Shown here: piece by piece, positions 1 through 11,330 of the stretch | Position numbering within the stretch: position 1 is the first letter of the stretch | Layout: each line of letters begins with the position of its first letter | Assembly (NCBI GenBank): GCA_021029095.1 | Contig: JAJOHG010000009.1 | Span: 62,001 to 126,000 of the forward strand | DNA length: 64,000 nucleotides | Reading direction: 5' to 3' | Source of the DNA: Phellopilus nigrolimitatus | Taxonomy: Eukaryota > Basidiomycota > Agaricomycetes > Hymenochaetales > Hymenochaetaceae | The notes under the pieces: generated by a model | What the model saw: only the letters and a program-made list of their open reading frames with translations | What the model was told of the DNA's origin: nothing | Databases searched by the model: none | Translations under genes and position numbers: made by a program

Positions 1-300
1 CTCGAGCGTACTGCAGAAGAGGTGCGGGCAATATTCCTCAAAAGGTGCACGCGTGAGGGAGATGCAGAAATCAATGCCCTCGAATTCTAAGTAAATCGCA
101 TTGGTGATTTGCACGACTGATAAAACTTGGCGCGCTCAAGCCGTGCGGAGACGAGGTAGAGCACGCGGGTTGATCGAGCGATCTAAGTAGTGCGCATAGT
201 ACAGTTCCGGCGCCATCGCGCATGCAGAAAAAATAAGCTAGACGCACCTTCTCGTTCTTGCGCATAAACTTCTGGAGTGGTCCACAGGGGGGTGTCAACA
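1..300 (-). pseudogene. Hsp70 remnant (copy a), cut by window edge
   Basis: Reverse-strand remnant of a cytosolic Hsp70 ATPase domain. Reading downward from about 275 one sees QKFMRKNEK, then a GTGCGT...TTAG intron-like stretch, then SINPRALPRLRTA. An in-frame TGA follows, then FEGIDFCISLTRAPFEEY and STLE up to base 1. The order and a nearly identical DNA stretch at 61097-61310 show it is the same family as the copies near 43, 45 and 58-61 kb. The retained intron position argues for a genomic duplicate and not a retrocopy. The C-terminal side lies beyond the left edge. Non-functional as seen. Confidence 0.8.
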
Positions 301-2640
301 TAGCCACATAGCACCGCCACAGGTCACACTTTTCCTCGCGAGCTTTGCGCTACGTATTTTCACGTTTTTGATTTATTTTTTGCTCGTGTCTCCTTTCTTT
401 CTTTTCCGTTGGTATGGCCTGTGTCTGGGCTAGATTTGCATGTAAAAATGATGTGTTTATGTTGTATCTGTACTTCATGAAAAATCGATATGTTGTGCAC
501 ACGCTGCGTGACGCGTGGTTCAAGCCCTTCCCCCCCGCCTTGTCCGTTTGATCAAGACTGGACATCTAAAAGCCTCGGAGCTAATCCCGCCGTCTCTGAC
601 TGGTTGCAATACTATCTGACAGTGGTAAGCTGGATATCATCGAAGCATGACGAGTGGTGTGCTCGGGACTTGGTCTGCATGTAGCGTAGCCTTGCAAAGT
701 AAACTGAGTTCGACGATTTTCAACCTCTTCTTATGTCAAAAGTATATTTTCGCGGTTATGTACATCATGTCTATCTACGTGACGTGTATATATATTTGTA
801 CTCGGAGTGTTAGCCACCGACGTCGAACACGAAAATGCTGTGTTGATGCCGTCTTGACGATGCCGGTGCACTTTTGGCGTGCGCGCGCACAGTGCGTTTG
901 CGACGGCATTGTACGTGCCTACGGACGCGTGCCGCGTGTCCTGGGTCATTTCCTTCAGAGGTCGAGCGCGCACGGGGGCTTTGCCGCGTGCGCAGAGTGC
1001 CAGTAGCCCGTGCCTCAGCGGCGCCCCCCTGTCCAGGCGGGGCGTCCTGGAGGGTCCCGAGGCGGGACGGGGCAGCAGTGGACCCGTCGGGCGCTGCGTC
1101 TATCGGCGTAGCGACCAAGGCCGTCCGCCGTGCGAGGCCCGCCAGCAAGTCGGCGCGACAGCGCGCGGCGCCCGAGGCGCCGCATCGTCGTTTGGGTCCG
1201 TGAGGAGGTCCGCGTACAGCGCGCACAGCGCCGGCTCATTGAGGTGTGGATGGGGCTCCTGCAGGGCGGAGGCGGGTGCATGTTTGTCATAAGCTGGCGC
1301 GCGAATAGGGGGAAAGAGGTCGCTACCTCGTCTCGGGGCTGCGGGAAAAGAGACTTCTAGTAGGTACTGCCTTGTTCTCGTATTGACCACGGGCGGCTCT
1401 ATGGAAATAGTAAGATAATTGCGAGCGAAGAGAATGAAATCGCGACACTTGCTTGAATTCTCCAGCGAGTCCGGGATCACTGCTATACGTTGTACGCGCG
1501 CGGTCTGGCGCCATCCACCCCTGGACCTCCGGGATCTCGCCCGCGCACAGCTCCGCAATGCGCGAGCGGCACCGTCGACATGCGTGCCACGGACGGCTTG
1601 ACCTGCACGTTTGCGGGAAGCGACAGCAGGACCAGACTCACTGCAGTACAATCTGCGAAGATGATGCAGCCTGCATGTGGGACAATGGACTCTACGTGTC
1701 GTTCGAAGCCCATTGATTTCAGGCCACCGTTGACCTAACCGGCTAGTTCGCAGAAGACTTAGCGAGTGGTAACGGAAGCGGCGACGAAGACGACAAGAGG
1801 GAGATGACGGAGAAGAAGAAAGGTCTTCGCTGCTCGGAGCAGTACAGAAATACGGGAACAGAAATTCTTTTTTGGAGGCTCGGGATGGCAAAGTCACAAA
1901 ACGCGGAAGCAACAAAGAATGGAGACAATCTAGTGAGATCAAATGGAGTGTGGTCAACAAAGCTTCAATATACGATTACACGGGGCACAGAAACAACAAG
2001 CAAGAGCAACTGCAGGCAAAGAAAAACCTGACTTTTTAATAGGGAAAGAATGGTTGGTAAACAAATGTGCCGTTCTATATTGTGAGGTGAGTAATCGCAA
2101 TGGTAGAAAATAGGGAAGTAGGGAAGAAAAAGATCTTACAGAAAAACGCTCCTTCCAGAAATAAAGGTGTTCTGTTTCCTGTACGATGGTCGCCTCCCCA
2201 TTCTCGTTGTCGGTCCACACATAATAGTCCACCGTCAGGTGGGGCCGCATATCGTTCCGGCTGGCCTTGGTACGTCCTCCGGTGTGAACCGGCGACCTGC
2301 AGTGCTGATTAGCTCATGCATTTGTCAGATTAGTCTCTGGATTACGTAAACTTACCGGATGTCCGCACGAATGAGTTCGGTTCCGAAAAAGAAATCGCCC
2401 CAGCGCAGCACAGCCTCCTCGCAAAGGCCGGCTTGGAAAGGTTGGTTTGAATAGGTCTCTGGGTATCGCCATGCAAAACCGACTTGAGGCATTTGGAACG
2501 AGTAAGAAAACGAGCAAAAGGGTGTAAAGCGATGTCGTTAAGTGTGCGGACGAAGACAAGGATTAGGACGAGCAACGCAGGCGCAAGAAAATATAAAAAA
2601 AGGTGAGCTACTATGTTTTCACAACGAAGCACGATACTAA
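301..2640. other. No recognisable gene; GC-rich ORFs
   Basis: I see no recognised gene here. The part from 870 to 1320 is GC-rich and open in several frames on both strands, which by itself inflates ORF length. The longest frame is on the reverse strand at 1100-1960 (286 codons); its end reads PALCALYADLLTDPNDDAA, which looks protein-like but matches nothing I know. 1320-2640 is ordinary composition with only short ORFs. It may hold the 3' exons of the unknown gene that starts further right. Confidence 0.4.
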
Positions 2641-2641
2641 C

Positions 2642-3884
2642 CTAGTATTCAGCTACAGACAATATCTGAGGACAAACGCCTCCTCGTCGTCGTGAATGCT
2701 CGAAAATATTGTTATCGAGATTGCGCAGCACGAGCGATTGCGCAGCACGAGCAAAAGGGAGGCGCGCGTCCATGCATCCCAGTGCTGTCCATCCCGATGC
2801 GGCGGTCCCAAAGCGCGGGGACATCATCCGTATACAAGTATGTAGCCAGTAAAAGCACAGTGAGCGGATGGAGGCTTGAGAACACGAGCTTTGGAATAGA
2901 GCCTGATTTCGGGGGAATAGAAACGAGAGCGGAATGGCTGAGTTTGATGCTGACAGCATTATCTTTGACGCTCTGGCCGCGTAGTACGCGCGCGCGCGCA
3001 GCTGGAGTTTTAGACGGCCGTGCGTGGGCATGTAGCGCTGCGCCCTTCGACTGGGCGGTTGAGCGCGCATGGACGGCGACGGGGTTTGCTGTTGCGGCTG
3101 CTGCTGCCGGTGTTGTTGCTGTTGCTGCAGCAGGCCGTACTCGTGTTGCCGGCGACACCGGTGCCGTGTTCGCAGGCTTCGCAGGCGCATCGAGCTCGCC
3201 GTCGCAACCACAATCTCCTGAGACCGACATCATAGCGACCATGATTTGGTGGACCGGGAGCTCTGAAGTAATTGGATTTTCATCATCCGCTCAGCTGTCC
3301 TCAGCGCAACGGAGCGCGACCTCGTCTGCCAACAAACCCCATACCGCTGGTGTATCCTCCCCCTCCTTCGTACGCTCGACACGCTGCATCCAAAACTCGA
3401 ACAGCAGATCCGCAAGTGGGTGGCTAAAGGACCGCAAGTCCCACACTCTCTCATACACGCACGCCAGCTGCATGTGCACCGCGCGGCGCATCTCCGGCTT
3501 CGAGGGAATGCCGCATGCGAAAAGGAGTTCCCAGGTTGCGAGCCAGGCGGCCGTCGGCGGCGCAAGTCGGTGCGCAGTGGCGAGCTGCACCAGGAGACGC
3601 ACGGCATCTGCGTCGGGGAATGCGACGCAATGGCGAGGAGGGAGAACGGAAGGGCGGGTTGAGGGTACCGTTGTCTGCGTGCGGCTGAAAAGAAAGGCGA
3701 GGGTGCGGAAGAGAGGATTTGGAGCAAGGTGGGTGGGATTTAATGAAGAGGACATGGGCGTGCCGTCGTCGCTTCTGTAAAGTAGATGAACTGTTGTTCG
3801 GAGAAACAAAAGAAAGAAGACGCACTTGAGCATCTTCACATAGTCAGTTATTTCGAAAATTACGCGGCCAAAGGAGGCCGCCAT
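2642..3884 (-). CDS. Unrecognised GC-rich gene, possible BTB-like protein
   Basis: Two reverse-strand open stretches, 3884-3291 and 3242-2712, look like exons of one gene. The first reads ...DADAVRLLVQLATAHRLAPP...LLFACGIPSKPEMRRAVHMQ...; the second has an Ala/Pro-rich linker and then LVFSSLHPLTVLLLATYLYT followed by DDVPALWDRR. The last piece resembles the 'LHPxxVxxLLxYLYTD' strand-helix of fungal BTB/POZ proteins, but this is from memory and short. The 5' part may run through the Pro-rich reverse frames up to about 4600. I do not see a complete BTB domain, a certain start or clear splice sites, so product and boundaries are open. It could also be a decayed gene. Confidence 0.3.
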
Positions 3885-5029
3885 GTTGTTATCATTGAGT
3901 TCGTTCCTTCACGACCACACGGCGGGGGGCTGCGTGTCTCTTGCCCGCATATAGTGCCGGTTCGACGCTGGGAATGGTGAGCGCGCTCGCTCCCGAGTAT
4001 GAGCATGCTGGGGGTCTCGTCGAGGGAGATCTCGATACACCGTCCTCTGCGATCGTCGATGCGGGGTGCGAGCCCGGGCGCGGAAAGAAGACGGAAAGCT
4101 TGCGCGAGTGGATGCGCTGGTGGTGATAGCGGCGCGTGCTTGGCGGGGCCGCGGGCGGTTTTGGAAACTGCAGCATGGCTCCGAGCGACTCGGGCGCCGA
4201 CGAGGACATATTTGAAGAGGGAATACCGGGCATGGTGATCGAGCGGGTTGGGAAACAGGACCGCGCGTCTCTCGGCGGGTTCGATGTATTTGTAGCCGTG
4301 CGGGTTCGCTGCGCGTCATTGCGGACAGCTTCGAGCGGGGCAACGGCGTCGCATTCTGCGGAGACGGTAAGACTGCGTTCGTGTGAAAAACGGCCCGCCG
4401 CGCGTCGCAGAGAGACTGAGGCGCGTCAGCGTGCACTGTACAGACATGGGTGCGCAGGACGGCTTCCTCGGGGTGATCGAGGGCGGCTCTACTTGGGTGT
4501 GGGTGGCCGCAGCAAGTCCAGCAGGGCGAGGTCGTGGGCGCGCGCAGGACGGCTTCAGGGGTGAACCAGTCCACGCCCGCGACGATGCTGCGTTCTCTCT
4601 GCGAGCACTTATTTATCTGCCGACGGCTCCATCTACTGGCGGCTAGTGCGCGTACTTAAGACACAGGAGGTCGGCTACATTCCCGCCGATAACGTCGAGA
4701 CACCCTTTGAAAGACTCGCTCGGCTGAACAAGCGTTGAAAGTCTTTGACGTCCAGAACCCGGAGAGTGGTTTCGTCGGCGTTTTATGAAGACATGAAAGA
4801 GATTTCGCAGAGTCAGTAGGGCATCACCGAACAATGAAATGGTTACTTACCTTTTTCCTGCAATTGAGCTCCTTGTCCGTCACTTCAAAATATCAGTACA
4901 GGGGACCGTAAACTCCATGCCGACCGTAAAGGCATATTTGTCGTATGTCCGATAGTAAATAAGTATGTTTATTGGAAAAAGCTACAAATCGTCAGCCCTG
5001 TCCGAACGCCAGCGCATTCCTCATCCGAA
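3885..5029. other. GC-rich, Pro/Arg-rich frames, then AT-richer spacer
   Basis: From 3890 to 4600 all reverse frames are rich in Pro, Arg and Ser, for example MPGIPSSNMSSSAPESLGAM at 4233; this could be a disordered N-terminus of the gene to the left. From 4640 to 5029 there are only short ORFs and I recognise nothing. Confidence 0.3.
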
Positions 5030-5655
5030 TCATTCCTGCAGGTATTCAAGCAGCTTCGCGCTCATCGAGGCGAGCTCGTTCAGCTCAGCCGTGGTGTACT
5101 GATCGTTCCTAGACGATATAAAATCGACAAATTTAGAGCATTGCTGTTCCGCACCGGCGGTACGGAGGGTGGCGCGCAAGGTCGGATACTGGTGCGCTAG
5201 GAATTGGAGCGCCGAAAACGCCTTGGATTGGGTCTCGAATTCGCTCGAGCTAAATAAGTACCTAGTGAGTGCGCTGTAGTGGATAAGCGACATATAAGAC
5301 GGGCACGCACCGCGTATATTTGAAGAGACGTTTGCATTTGCGGAAGATGCGCCACCTCTGTCTCCCTTCCCAAAGATCTACGGCCTTTCGGTTTGTAACG
5401 AGCGAGGCCGGCGCTTTCATCTCGCCGTATCGCATGATCGACGTAAGTGCTGCGGACGGCCCAAAACCATACTTTGACGCGAGCGCGCCCATCCAATCCT
5501 CGAGACGCTTGCCGAGGAAGCCAATCAGCTTTCCTAGCGTTCGTCCAGTTCCGGGCTGGTCCGTGGTTAGGATGTTAGACCAGGTCGAATGCCAGGCGAA
5601 ACTGAGATTTTCCGCAGCCCCGTCAAGAACGGGCGCTTGGCTTAGTCTAGTGAGA
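5030..5655 (-). CDS. Unrecognised gene, last two exons
   Basis: Reverse-strand gene of unknown function, seen as two exons joined by a convincing intron. The upstream exon (about 5655-5311) reads PVLDGAAENLSFAWHSTWSN then GTGRTLGKLIGFLGKRLEDW and MGALASKYGFGPSAALTSIM, ending CKRLFKYTR. The intron is 5310-5262 (49 nt, GTGCGT...CACTAG). The last exon 5261-5030 reads YLFSSSEFETQSKAFSALQF and ends AKLLEYLQE-stop. The splice keeps frame and gives Arg-Tyr at the joint. The upstream end is unclear: the frame closes at a TGA near 5670, so another intron with an AG at 5655-5670 is likely. I do not recognise the family. The tandem repeats next to its 5' end suggest the upstream part is rearranged. Confidence 0.45.
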
Positions 5656-5766
5656 CGGGCCCTGGATCAGAGCATTGAGGTAAGCCGATTCGCTATGAAT
5701 ATATACCCGTACACCTCCGGTTCGGTGTTTGCTTGCATGACGAGCGCGAAAGGGCGATGTTGAGGA

Positions 5767-5935
5767 GTAGAATGATGGATCTCGGACCAAAGTCGCTGGC
5801 CTTCCCGGGAAAGTCCAAAGCTCATGAGTAGAATAAATTTCTCGCGGACCAAAGTTGCTGGCCTTCGCGCGAAAGTCCAAAGCTCTCGAGTACAAGAATT
5901 GCTCGTGGATCAAAGTCGCAGGCCTTTCCCCGGGA
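5767..5935. repeat. Tandem repeat, about 61 bp x 2.7
   Basis: Three successive copies of a unit of about 60-61 bp: each starts GACCAAAGTYGCTGGCCTT (third copy slightly diverged), continues AAAGTCCAAAGCTC, and is followed by a short variable spacer ending GAATT or AAATT. The unit is not a multiple of three, so it changes frame from copy to copy. It ends in a run of about 14 G (5937-5950), next to the decayed copy of the 1,023-codon gene. Confidence 0.85.
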
Positions 5936-5954
5936 GGGGGGGGGGGGGGAGCTT

Positions 5955-6540
5955 ACAACATTGACATCGCTCTAAGATACCCATGAGAGAGAGACGTCCG
6001 CGCCTCCTCCAGCCAACGATATACAGGATAGGCTTTTGCCGCTTCATGTTCCCGTTTGAGTCGTCGCTCGGTGTCGAGACGCGTTTCGCTCGCGAGGTGC
6101 TTGACATTTTTCATGTCTGATCGGCGCATGAAGTATTGCCAGGTTTCGTCCTGCAGCTGTTTACTGAGAGGTACTGGCTCAGTATCCGTTTGCGCTGGTC
6201 ACTTTCGTTCTTAGCAGTTCTCATCGATCCCATACCAACGCGGTTTCCGTGCGCTTCCACGCGTACATGAGCACGAATTCGAGTATGTACCTCTCTGAAT
6301 CGAGTTCGACAGGAAAGACCTCAGGCGTAAGTGTGAAGCGGCTAAATAACTGCTGGTCGTATACCGGGACTCGCGTAACTAATGCTATAAATGGGTTTTT
6401 ATTGGACGCCCAATACGTGTGGTGCAGCTCGAACAGTTTAGGCGTCTCTCTCGTGTCGAAAGGGGTAGTCGAGGTTCGTAGTCTGCGTCTTAAGCTACGA
6501 AAACTCTTCTCTTCGATATGAGATTCTTCCTTCCATCCGG
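5955..6540 (-). pseudogene. Decayed, internally deleted copy of the 1,023-codon gene
   Basis: Two blocks align with the large gene at 7588-10708. 5955-6175 matches about 9370-9575 (shared stretches CAGTCGAGACGCG-like and GCAGCTGTTTACTG). 6205-6540 matches about 10285-10630 (shared CCCATACCAACRCGGTTTCC and GACGCCCAATACGTGT). About 0.7 kb lying between these blocks in the parent is missing and the frames are interrupted. Both copies have the same orientation, so this is a diverged tandem paralogue or the relic of a repeated element. Non-coding now. Confidence 0.85.
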
Positions 6541-7587
6541 AGAGACGATGGGTTCGTGCTATATGATGGATCCCGTAATGTTAAGAGATAGAATGCGGTC
6601 ATTGTCCGAGATTGAGGTTCACGGCTGTCGGATGAGTATCGAACTGTATCATTAATCGATCTACCTTATGTCTCGATAATTTTCACCACTTACTTTAAGT
6701 TCGACTCGCATGGTTTTCAGACAGAGATCGCGCGCGTCAACTTATTCGATAACAGGCCGAAGGGGTCGATGACTTCTTCCTTGCGAACGCGTGATTCGAG
6801 CGCGTTAGAGACCACCGAGCATGGACTTGTGATGTACGCTGCTTTTACGTGTGTTCGTCATGCGTTCCCAGCGGCGTGCCTGCATGACGATGCGCAAGGC
6901 CGTATGAGACCGATCAGCTTTCCGAGAGAGCACGTATCGGTTTATTCGTGTGCTTACGGGCATATCGCTCTCGGGAACTTGGTGTACGTATAAGCGCTTC
7001 AGCGCCTGCTTCGATCGTCAGTGTCCAGCATCTTCATGCGTTTGGTAGACCATGTTGATGTGGAGGACGCGGACGGCTTGTCCCATGTGACACACTCGAT
7101 CGTTTTCGAGAGGTGGCATGGTACTTTGGTTTATGTTCTTTCGCTTCTGAGTTACGCCGCTCGCGTCTGTAATACAGACGCGAGTTTTTTTTTTTCAGGT
7201 CTTCGCCGGCTTCGAGGAGTCTTGAGTCCGATGTATATGGTGGTGGCTGCCGCGGTGAGGAGGAACGACTAGGTCTGATAGAAAGGAGAGGGAGAGGGAG
7301 GCCAGGTGATGTGGAGGGTAGTTGTCTTGCGGGGTAAGACAAAGCAAGAGCGGCAGTCGTTCGATCGCTATTGGCGGAGTTTCAAATAGTAGTAACTTAT
7401 TTGTAATGCTTCTTACTTCTTGTCGAGAGTTAGGGCGTCGTCGGACTTTGAAACTGGTGGCGGAGACTCATTTCTGCTTCTGGATTCAAGTACTTATTTC
7501 ATTATGAGTCTCCGTGAATTGTTATTATACTTCTAGTTGTATACATTGTTGTACTCGTTCTGTTACTTTAAAAAATTATAATATACA
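6541..7587. other. Spacer: 5' flank of decayed copy and 3' flank of intact copy
   Basis: No gene recognised. 7110-7440 is similar to 11130-11325 plus 14146-14220, that is, to the region upstream of the intact copy. The duplication therefore includes upstream DNA as well as coding sequence. It contains the palindrome at 7160-7184. Confidence 0.5.
7160..7184. repeat. 25-bp palindrome followed by a T run (copy 1)
   Basis: CTCGCG-TCTGTAATACAGA-CGCGAG is a near-perfect 25-bp palindrome, followed on the + strand by 10 or more T. The same structure recurs at 11170-11194 and, inverted, at 14369-14393. As RNA it would form a 12-bp hairpin with a U tail. As DNA it could be a transposon terminus or a protein-binding site. 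Function unknown. Confidence 0.8.
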
Positions 7588-10500
7588 CTAAGAGCCGAAC
7601 CGCTTTTCAATGAAGTCCGTCGCGAAGGTCCTGTTCATGAGGGCCAACTCTTTTGATAGACTATAGAATCTGACAGCTTGTTTCCAACGTCGCGAGCTCT
7701 TGGCGCGCTCTTCTCGTTCCGCGTTGCTGCGAAGTCGCTCCAACCGCTCTAAGAACCATTTCTCCGCGGCGGGCGTCCAATAGCCCACATTCAGGCCGCT
7801 CGATTCCCATGCGTTCTTTTTTGGCCACCAGGACACGGTCGAGTGTTGTTCTCCGTAACCTACATTATGTTCAGGTCCCTTCCGTAGTTTACAGCTCGAT
7901 GTACTCACCAGTGTATATTTTATACGTGCCACATATGAGATCCAACTCTCCGTCCGTGAGGCTATCATCCCACCACGTGCTGCTTCCAGGTGTCCCTTCC
8001 TGTGCGGACACGGCCTTCGCCTTTCGCGTAAGAAATATGGATTGATAAACGCGGTCGGACGGGCCATCGAGCACGCATTTTACTCCCTCGACTCCGATGA
8101 ATTCTACGGCGAGTCTCCAGACTATCCCGCCGGTCATGAGGGCCGCCCTCGCTCGGCTACTGTCCGCGAGCAAGTCTCGGACTCTGTCTTCGTAGACTCC
8201 GTAGTCAAGATCGTCCGGCACGTAACCCTTTGGTCGCCATCCCAGGCCGATCCCGTTCTCGTCCGGTGTCGCCTCCTTCTCGGCCTGTAGCTCCTTTACG
8301 TTTCCCGGTGTCGCCTCCTTCTCGGCCTGTAGCTCCTTTACGTTTCCCGGCGTGGTCCCGGTAACGGTGTTGAAGCAAGTCCCTTGTTTGACCAGCATTT
8401 CGCACAGGCTTTCTATGTCGGTTATATCGCTGCGTCTGAGACACTCCACGGCCGTATCCGCTTCCTTTATCGCGAGAAACCAGTTCCGACTATCAGTCTC
8501 AGGGCGCTCACTGTCCGAGACGGGCAAGAAGATGTAGACGGGGAAGGATATATCGACGAACGTCTTGTGGTCCGCGTCCCATTTCCGCTCATCGTGTACA
8601 TAGGTGTCGACGGTAAAGCGCCGGTTCATGTTGGCGCGGAGGGGATTGTGGTTGAGGTCGTGCAGGTCGTATATTTGAGATGGGATCACTCGAAAGTTCC
8701 CTTTGCATGACGACAGCGCGAGGATCAGACGGTCCATTTGTTCGATCTCTTGCGTTGTTGCGTTCACAACCGAGTCCGTATCTCCCATAATTTTCCTGTT
8801 CTTTTTCCATTTCTCCCACCAGTTGTTCCGGTACTTGAGGTCGTACAGGGGTATGGGGTGGGCGATGGTGTACTCGGCATTATTCCAGCAGAAGCCGTAC
8901 CTACGCTGCATCACTCGATCCAGCGAGTCCCTCGGAAGAAGTTCGGTGGCCGCGGATTGCACGATTTCCGGTATCGACTGCCGTACATCTTCTCTAAACT
9001 CTGGTAAGACGAGCTCATCACCCATGTCGATAGGTCGTGCGGCGGGAGGTGCGGTTATGGTCTGCGCGTCGGGCGGTAGTATCTGCTCGACGTACAGTGC
9101 CTCGTCTTTCTCTACCTGCTCCTCTTCGTCTTCCTGTTCGTAGTCTTCGTCTTCGGAGTCGGACGCGTATTCGGACGCGTGTTTAGCGGCATCCTCCTCC
9201 GAGCCAGAATCATAGTCGTCGTCATCACGCGGAGCATTTCGGGCGAATTGCCGGCAAAGGTCCCATTCGTTACGGAATGAGTCAAAGCGCCTTTGTTGGG
9301 AGCGATATCGCTCCCAGATTTCGTCTACCTGATTCTTCGGCACTCGTCTCCTCCGCATGAAGCCTCTGGCTGACTTTAGCCATCGATATACAGGACAGCC
9401 CTTTCGACCTGGTCCCGCACCCCTTGCCGCCTCACGCTCTCGGTTAAGTCGGCGTTCGCGGTCGAGACGCGTTTCGCTCGCAAGGCGCTCGACGTTTTTC
9501 ATCTCTCGTCGGCGCATGAAGTCTTGCCAGGTCTCGCCCTGCAGCTGTTTACTGTGAGGTTCTGGCATAGGAGGGGCTTGCAGCTTCCTCGGTGTCCGTC
9601 TGGGCTGGTCGCGCTCGTAATGGTTGATTTCCATGATGCTCGATGGCGTCTCTTCGATGCGTACCTGCTCACATTCAGCGTTTTGGAGTTGCGGCGCCTC
9701 GACCGGTCTCGGGCCATCTAAACCATACATACGCCACGGGGGAGGAAGGTTTGAAGGGCCGGATCTGACGTGCAAAGGACGGGGAGGTTGTATGGTTTCG
9801 TAGGCCACTTTGATCTCGTTGTTCGTGGGCCGGTAGCGCGGCGCATGCATGAAGTCGTTCGCGAGGTACGAAGACTCGCCCTTGCTGAAGTAGATCCAGA
9901 CGGGTAATCCGAGCTTTATGAAGAGGTCGAGATGGTTTATCCATTCGCATGTTGCGAGGTCTACGACTACCCCGACTCGCTGCGTGTTCGGATTGCATAC
10001 CGAACTGTCCAGGAGGGCGGTAATCCACGTCGGATGGGCCTTGCCGGTTTTCTCCATGTCTCGAGCCCATTGATCGATTTCGACCCCGTCGTATAGCAAG
10101 TGCCGACATCGCTGTAAGAATACAGCGTACGAGACTGACGCCATGAGGACTTGGAAGGCTTCGCGACATTTTCGCGCTACCCTGCGCGTTTCGCGTGCCG
10201 ACCCGTACGAGGTGTTCCAATATCCGAAGTGACTAGGATGCGGATACATGAGGGTGGATAAAGGGAAAAGGTTTAATCGCGACGGCAGAGTTCTTAAAAG
10301 TTCTCGTCGGACCCATACCAACACGGTTTCCATGCGCATCCACGCGCACATTAGGTTTAACTCCAGCGTGTACCTCCCGGTCTCTTCTATGCGTTGGACG
10401 GGGAAGATCTCACGTGTAAGCGCGAACCGGCTAAAGAGCTGACCATCGTATTCCGGGACTCGCGTGACGAAGGCCATGAACGGATTTCTATTCGACGCCC

Positions 10501-10708
10501 AATACGTGTTGTGCAGCGCGAAAAGTTTCAGTGTTTCTCTAGAGCCGAACGATGGTAGACGAGGTACGTAGTCTGCGTTGTAAGCTACAAAAATTCTGCC
10601 CTCCGACACAAGAACCTTCCTTCTGTCCGGAGCGAGGATGGCTTGTGGGATGGGTTTAGCACCGGACGAATAGGGTCGGACTTTCTCGGGGTAAAAAACG
10701 GACATCAC
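7588..10708 (-). CDS. Uncharacterised mushroom multicopy protein, 1,023 aa
   Basis: Two exons, 10708-7909 and 7859-7588, with a 49-nt intron (GTGAGT...ATGTAG, 7908-7860). Splicing keeps frame across Thr-Gly-Tyr and gives 1,024 codons including the stop. Start at 10708 is the first ATG of the long frame. N-terminal third: PHPSHFGYW, CEWINHLDLFIKLGLPVWIY, FSKGESSYLAND. Middle: WQDFMRRREMKNVE, GRKGCPVYRW and IWERYRSQQRRFDSFRNEWD, followed by a strongly acidic D/E stretch. C-terminus: basic, YWTPAAEKWFLERLERLR. I recognise the GRKG...SFRNEWDLC arrangement as a repeated, unnamed family in Agaricomycete genomes, often in repeat-rich DNA. I see no known catalytic motif, signal peptide or membrane segment. 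A decayed paralogue lies 1 kb away and a pogo-like element sits in the upstream flank. Function unknown; it could belong to a mobile element. Confidence 0.85.
8261..8347 (-). repeat. Tandem 42-bp coding duplication
   Basis: Two adjacent copies of a 42-bp unit inside the large ORF, encoding TPGNVKELQAEKEA twice, followed by a truncated third start (TPDENG). The copies are identical over nearly their whole length, so the duplication is recent. It keeps the reading frame. Confidence 0.9.
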
Positions 10709-11330
10709 GTAAGGAGTTAGGCGGCTGCGTGTTGGCAGGACGCTGGGATGCAGGTTCTTGAGCTTGTCAGTGAGCGCCTATCATTGATTCAGGACGTACA
10801 TCGTATTTGGGGCAGCCCGTCGAGCGTTCGCAGTGGCGTGCCTATTCTCGAAAAGCGATATTGCAGGAACTCAGTGCAAGTCGGTATGCAAGGTCCCTCG
10901 ATGAGTATAGTTCGACGACTTTGCACAGAAGACCGAAAATGTGTCGTCTGCTGTCTTGACACGGATTTGGACTTGCCAGTCACAGGCGTTGGTGGGCGTC
11001 CTTGTCTTCCCGTTCGTGTCCGAGTGGTTCGGATCTTGTTCGTACCTCGGACGTCAAGTGTCTTGCTTTCGCACGATGGTCGTGTGTGATGAGTGTCTGT
11101 GGACCCCCGGTACGTCCTCGATGACGAGGGCTTATTCAATTCCTCTTCTTCTGAGTTTCCGTTAAGCCGCTCGCGCCTGTATTACAGTCGCGAGTTTTTT
11201 TAACGTGTATCCTTGCTGATGTTCAGTCGGCGACGTGTTCGGTGGCGATGGCGGCGGCGGCGACGGGGGCGATGTCTTCACTGGTCAGATGAGGAGAGGT
11301 GGAGGGATGTGGAGTAAGACGAAGTATGTA
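10709..11330. other. Upstream flank of the 1,023-codon gene
   Basis: No coding sequence recognised. 11130-11325 is the diverged counterpart of 7110-7310. The promoter of the large gene should lie here, but I see no certain core element. Confidence 0.4.
11170..11194. repeat. 25-bp palindrome followed by a T run (copy 2)
   Basis: CTCGCGC-CTGTATTACAG-TCGCGAG followed by seven T on the + strand. Same structure as at 7160-7184; inverted partner at 14369-14393. With the pogo-like element (11331-14143) removed, the two palindromes would lie about 0.4 kb apart in inverted orientation, like the ends of a small element. Confidence 0.8.

Noticed and set aside
874..1292. Overlapping long ORFs on both strands as separate genes
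   Set aside because: High GC gives open frames in up to five phases; no frame shows a known motif or splice pattern.
2692..3780. Forward 362-codon ORF as a gene
   Set aside because: Composition is antisense-like (Ser/Arg/Ala-rich, no motif), while the reverse frames across the same DNA look more protein-like.
7160..7195. Bacterial-type intrinsic terminator (hairpin plus T run)
   Set aside because: The surroundings are clearly eukaryotic, and the same palindrome recurs, once inverted, in transposon-like contexts.
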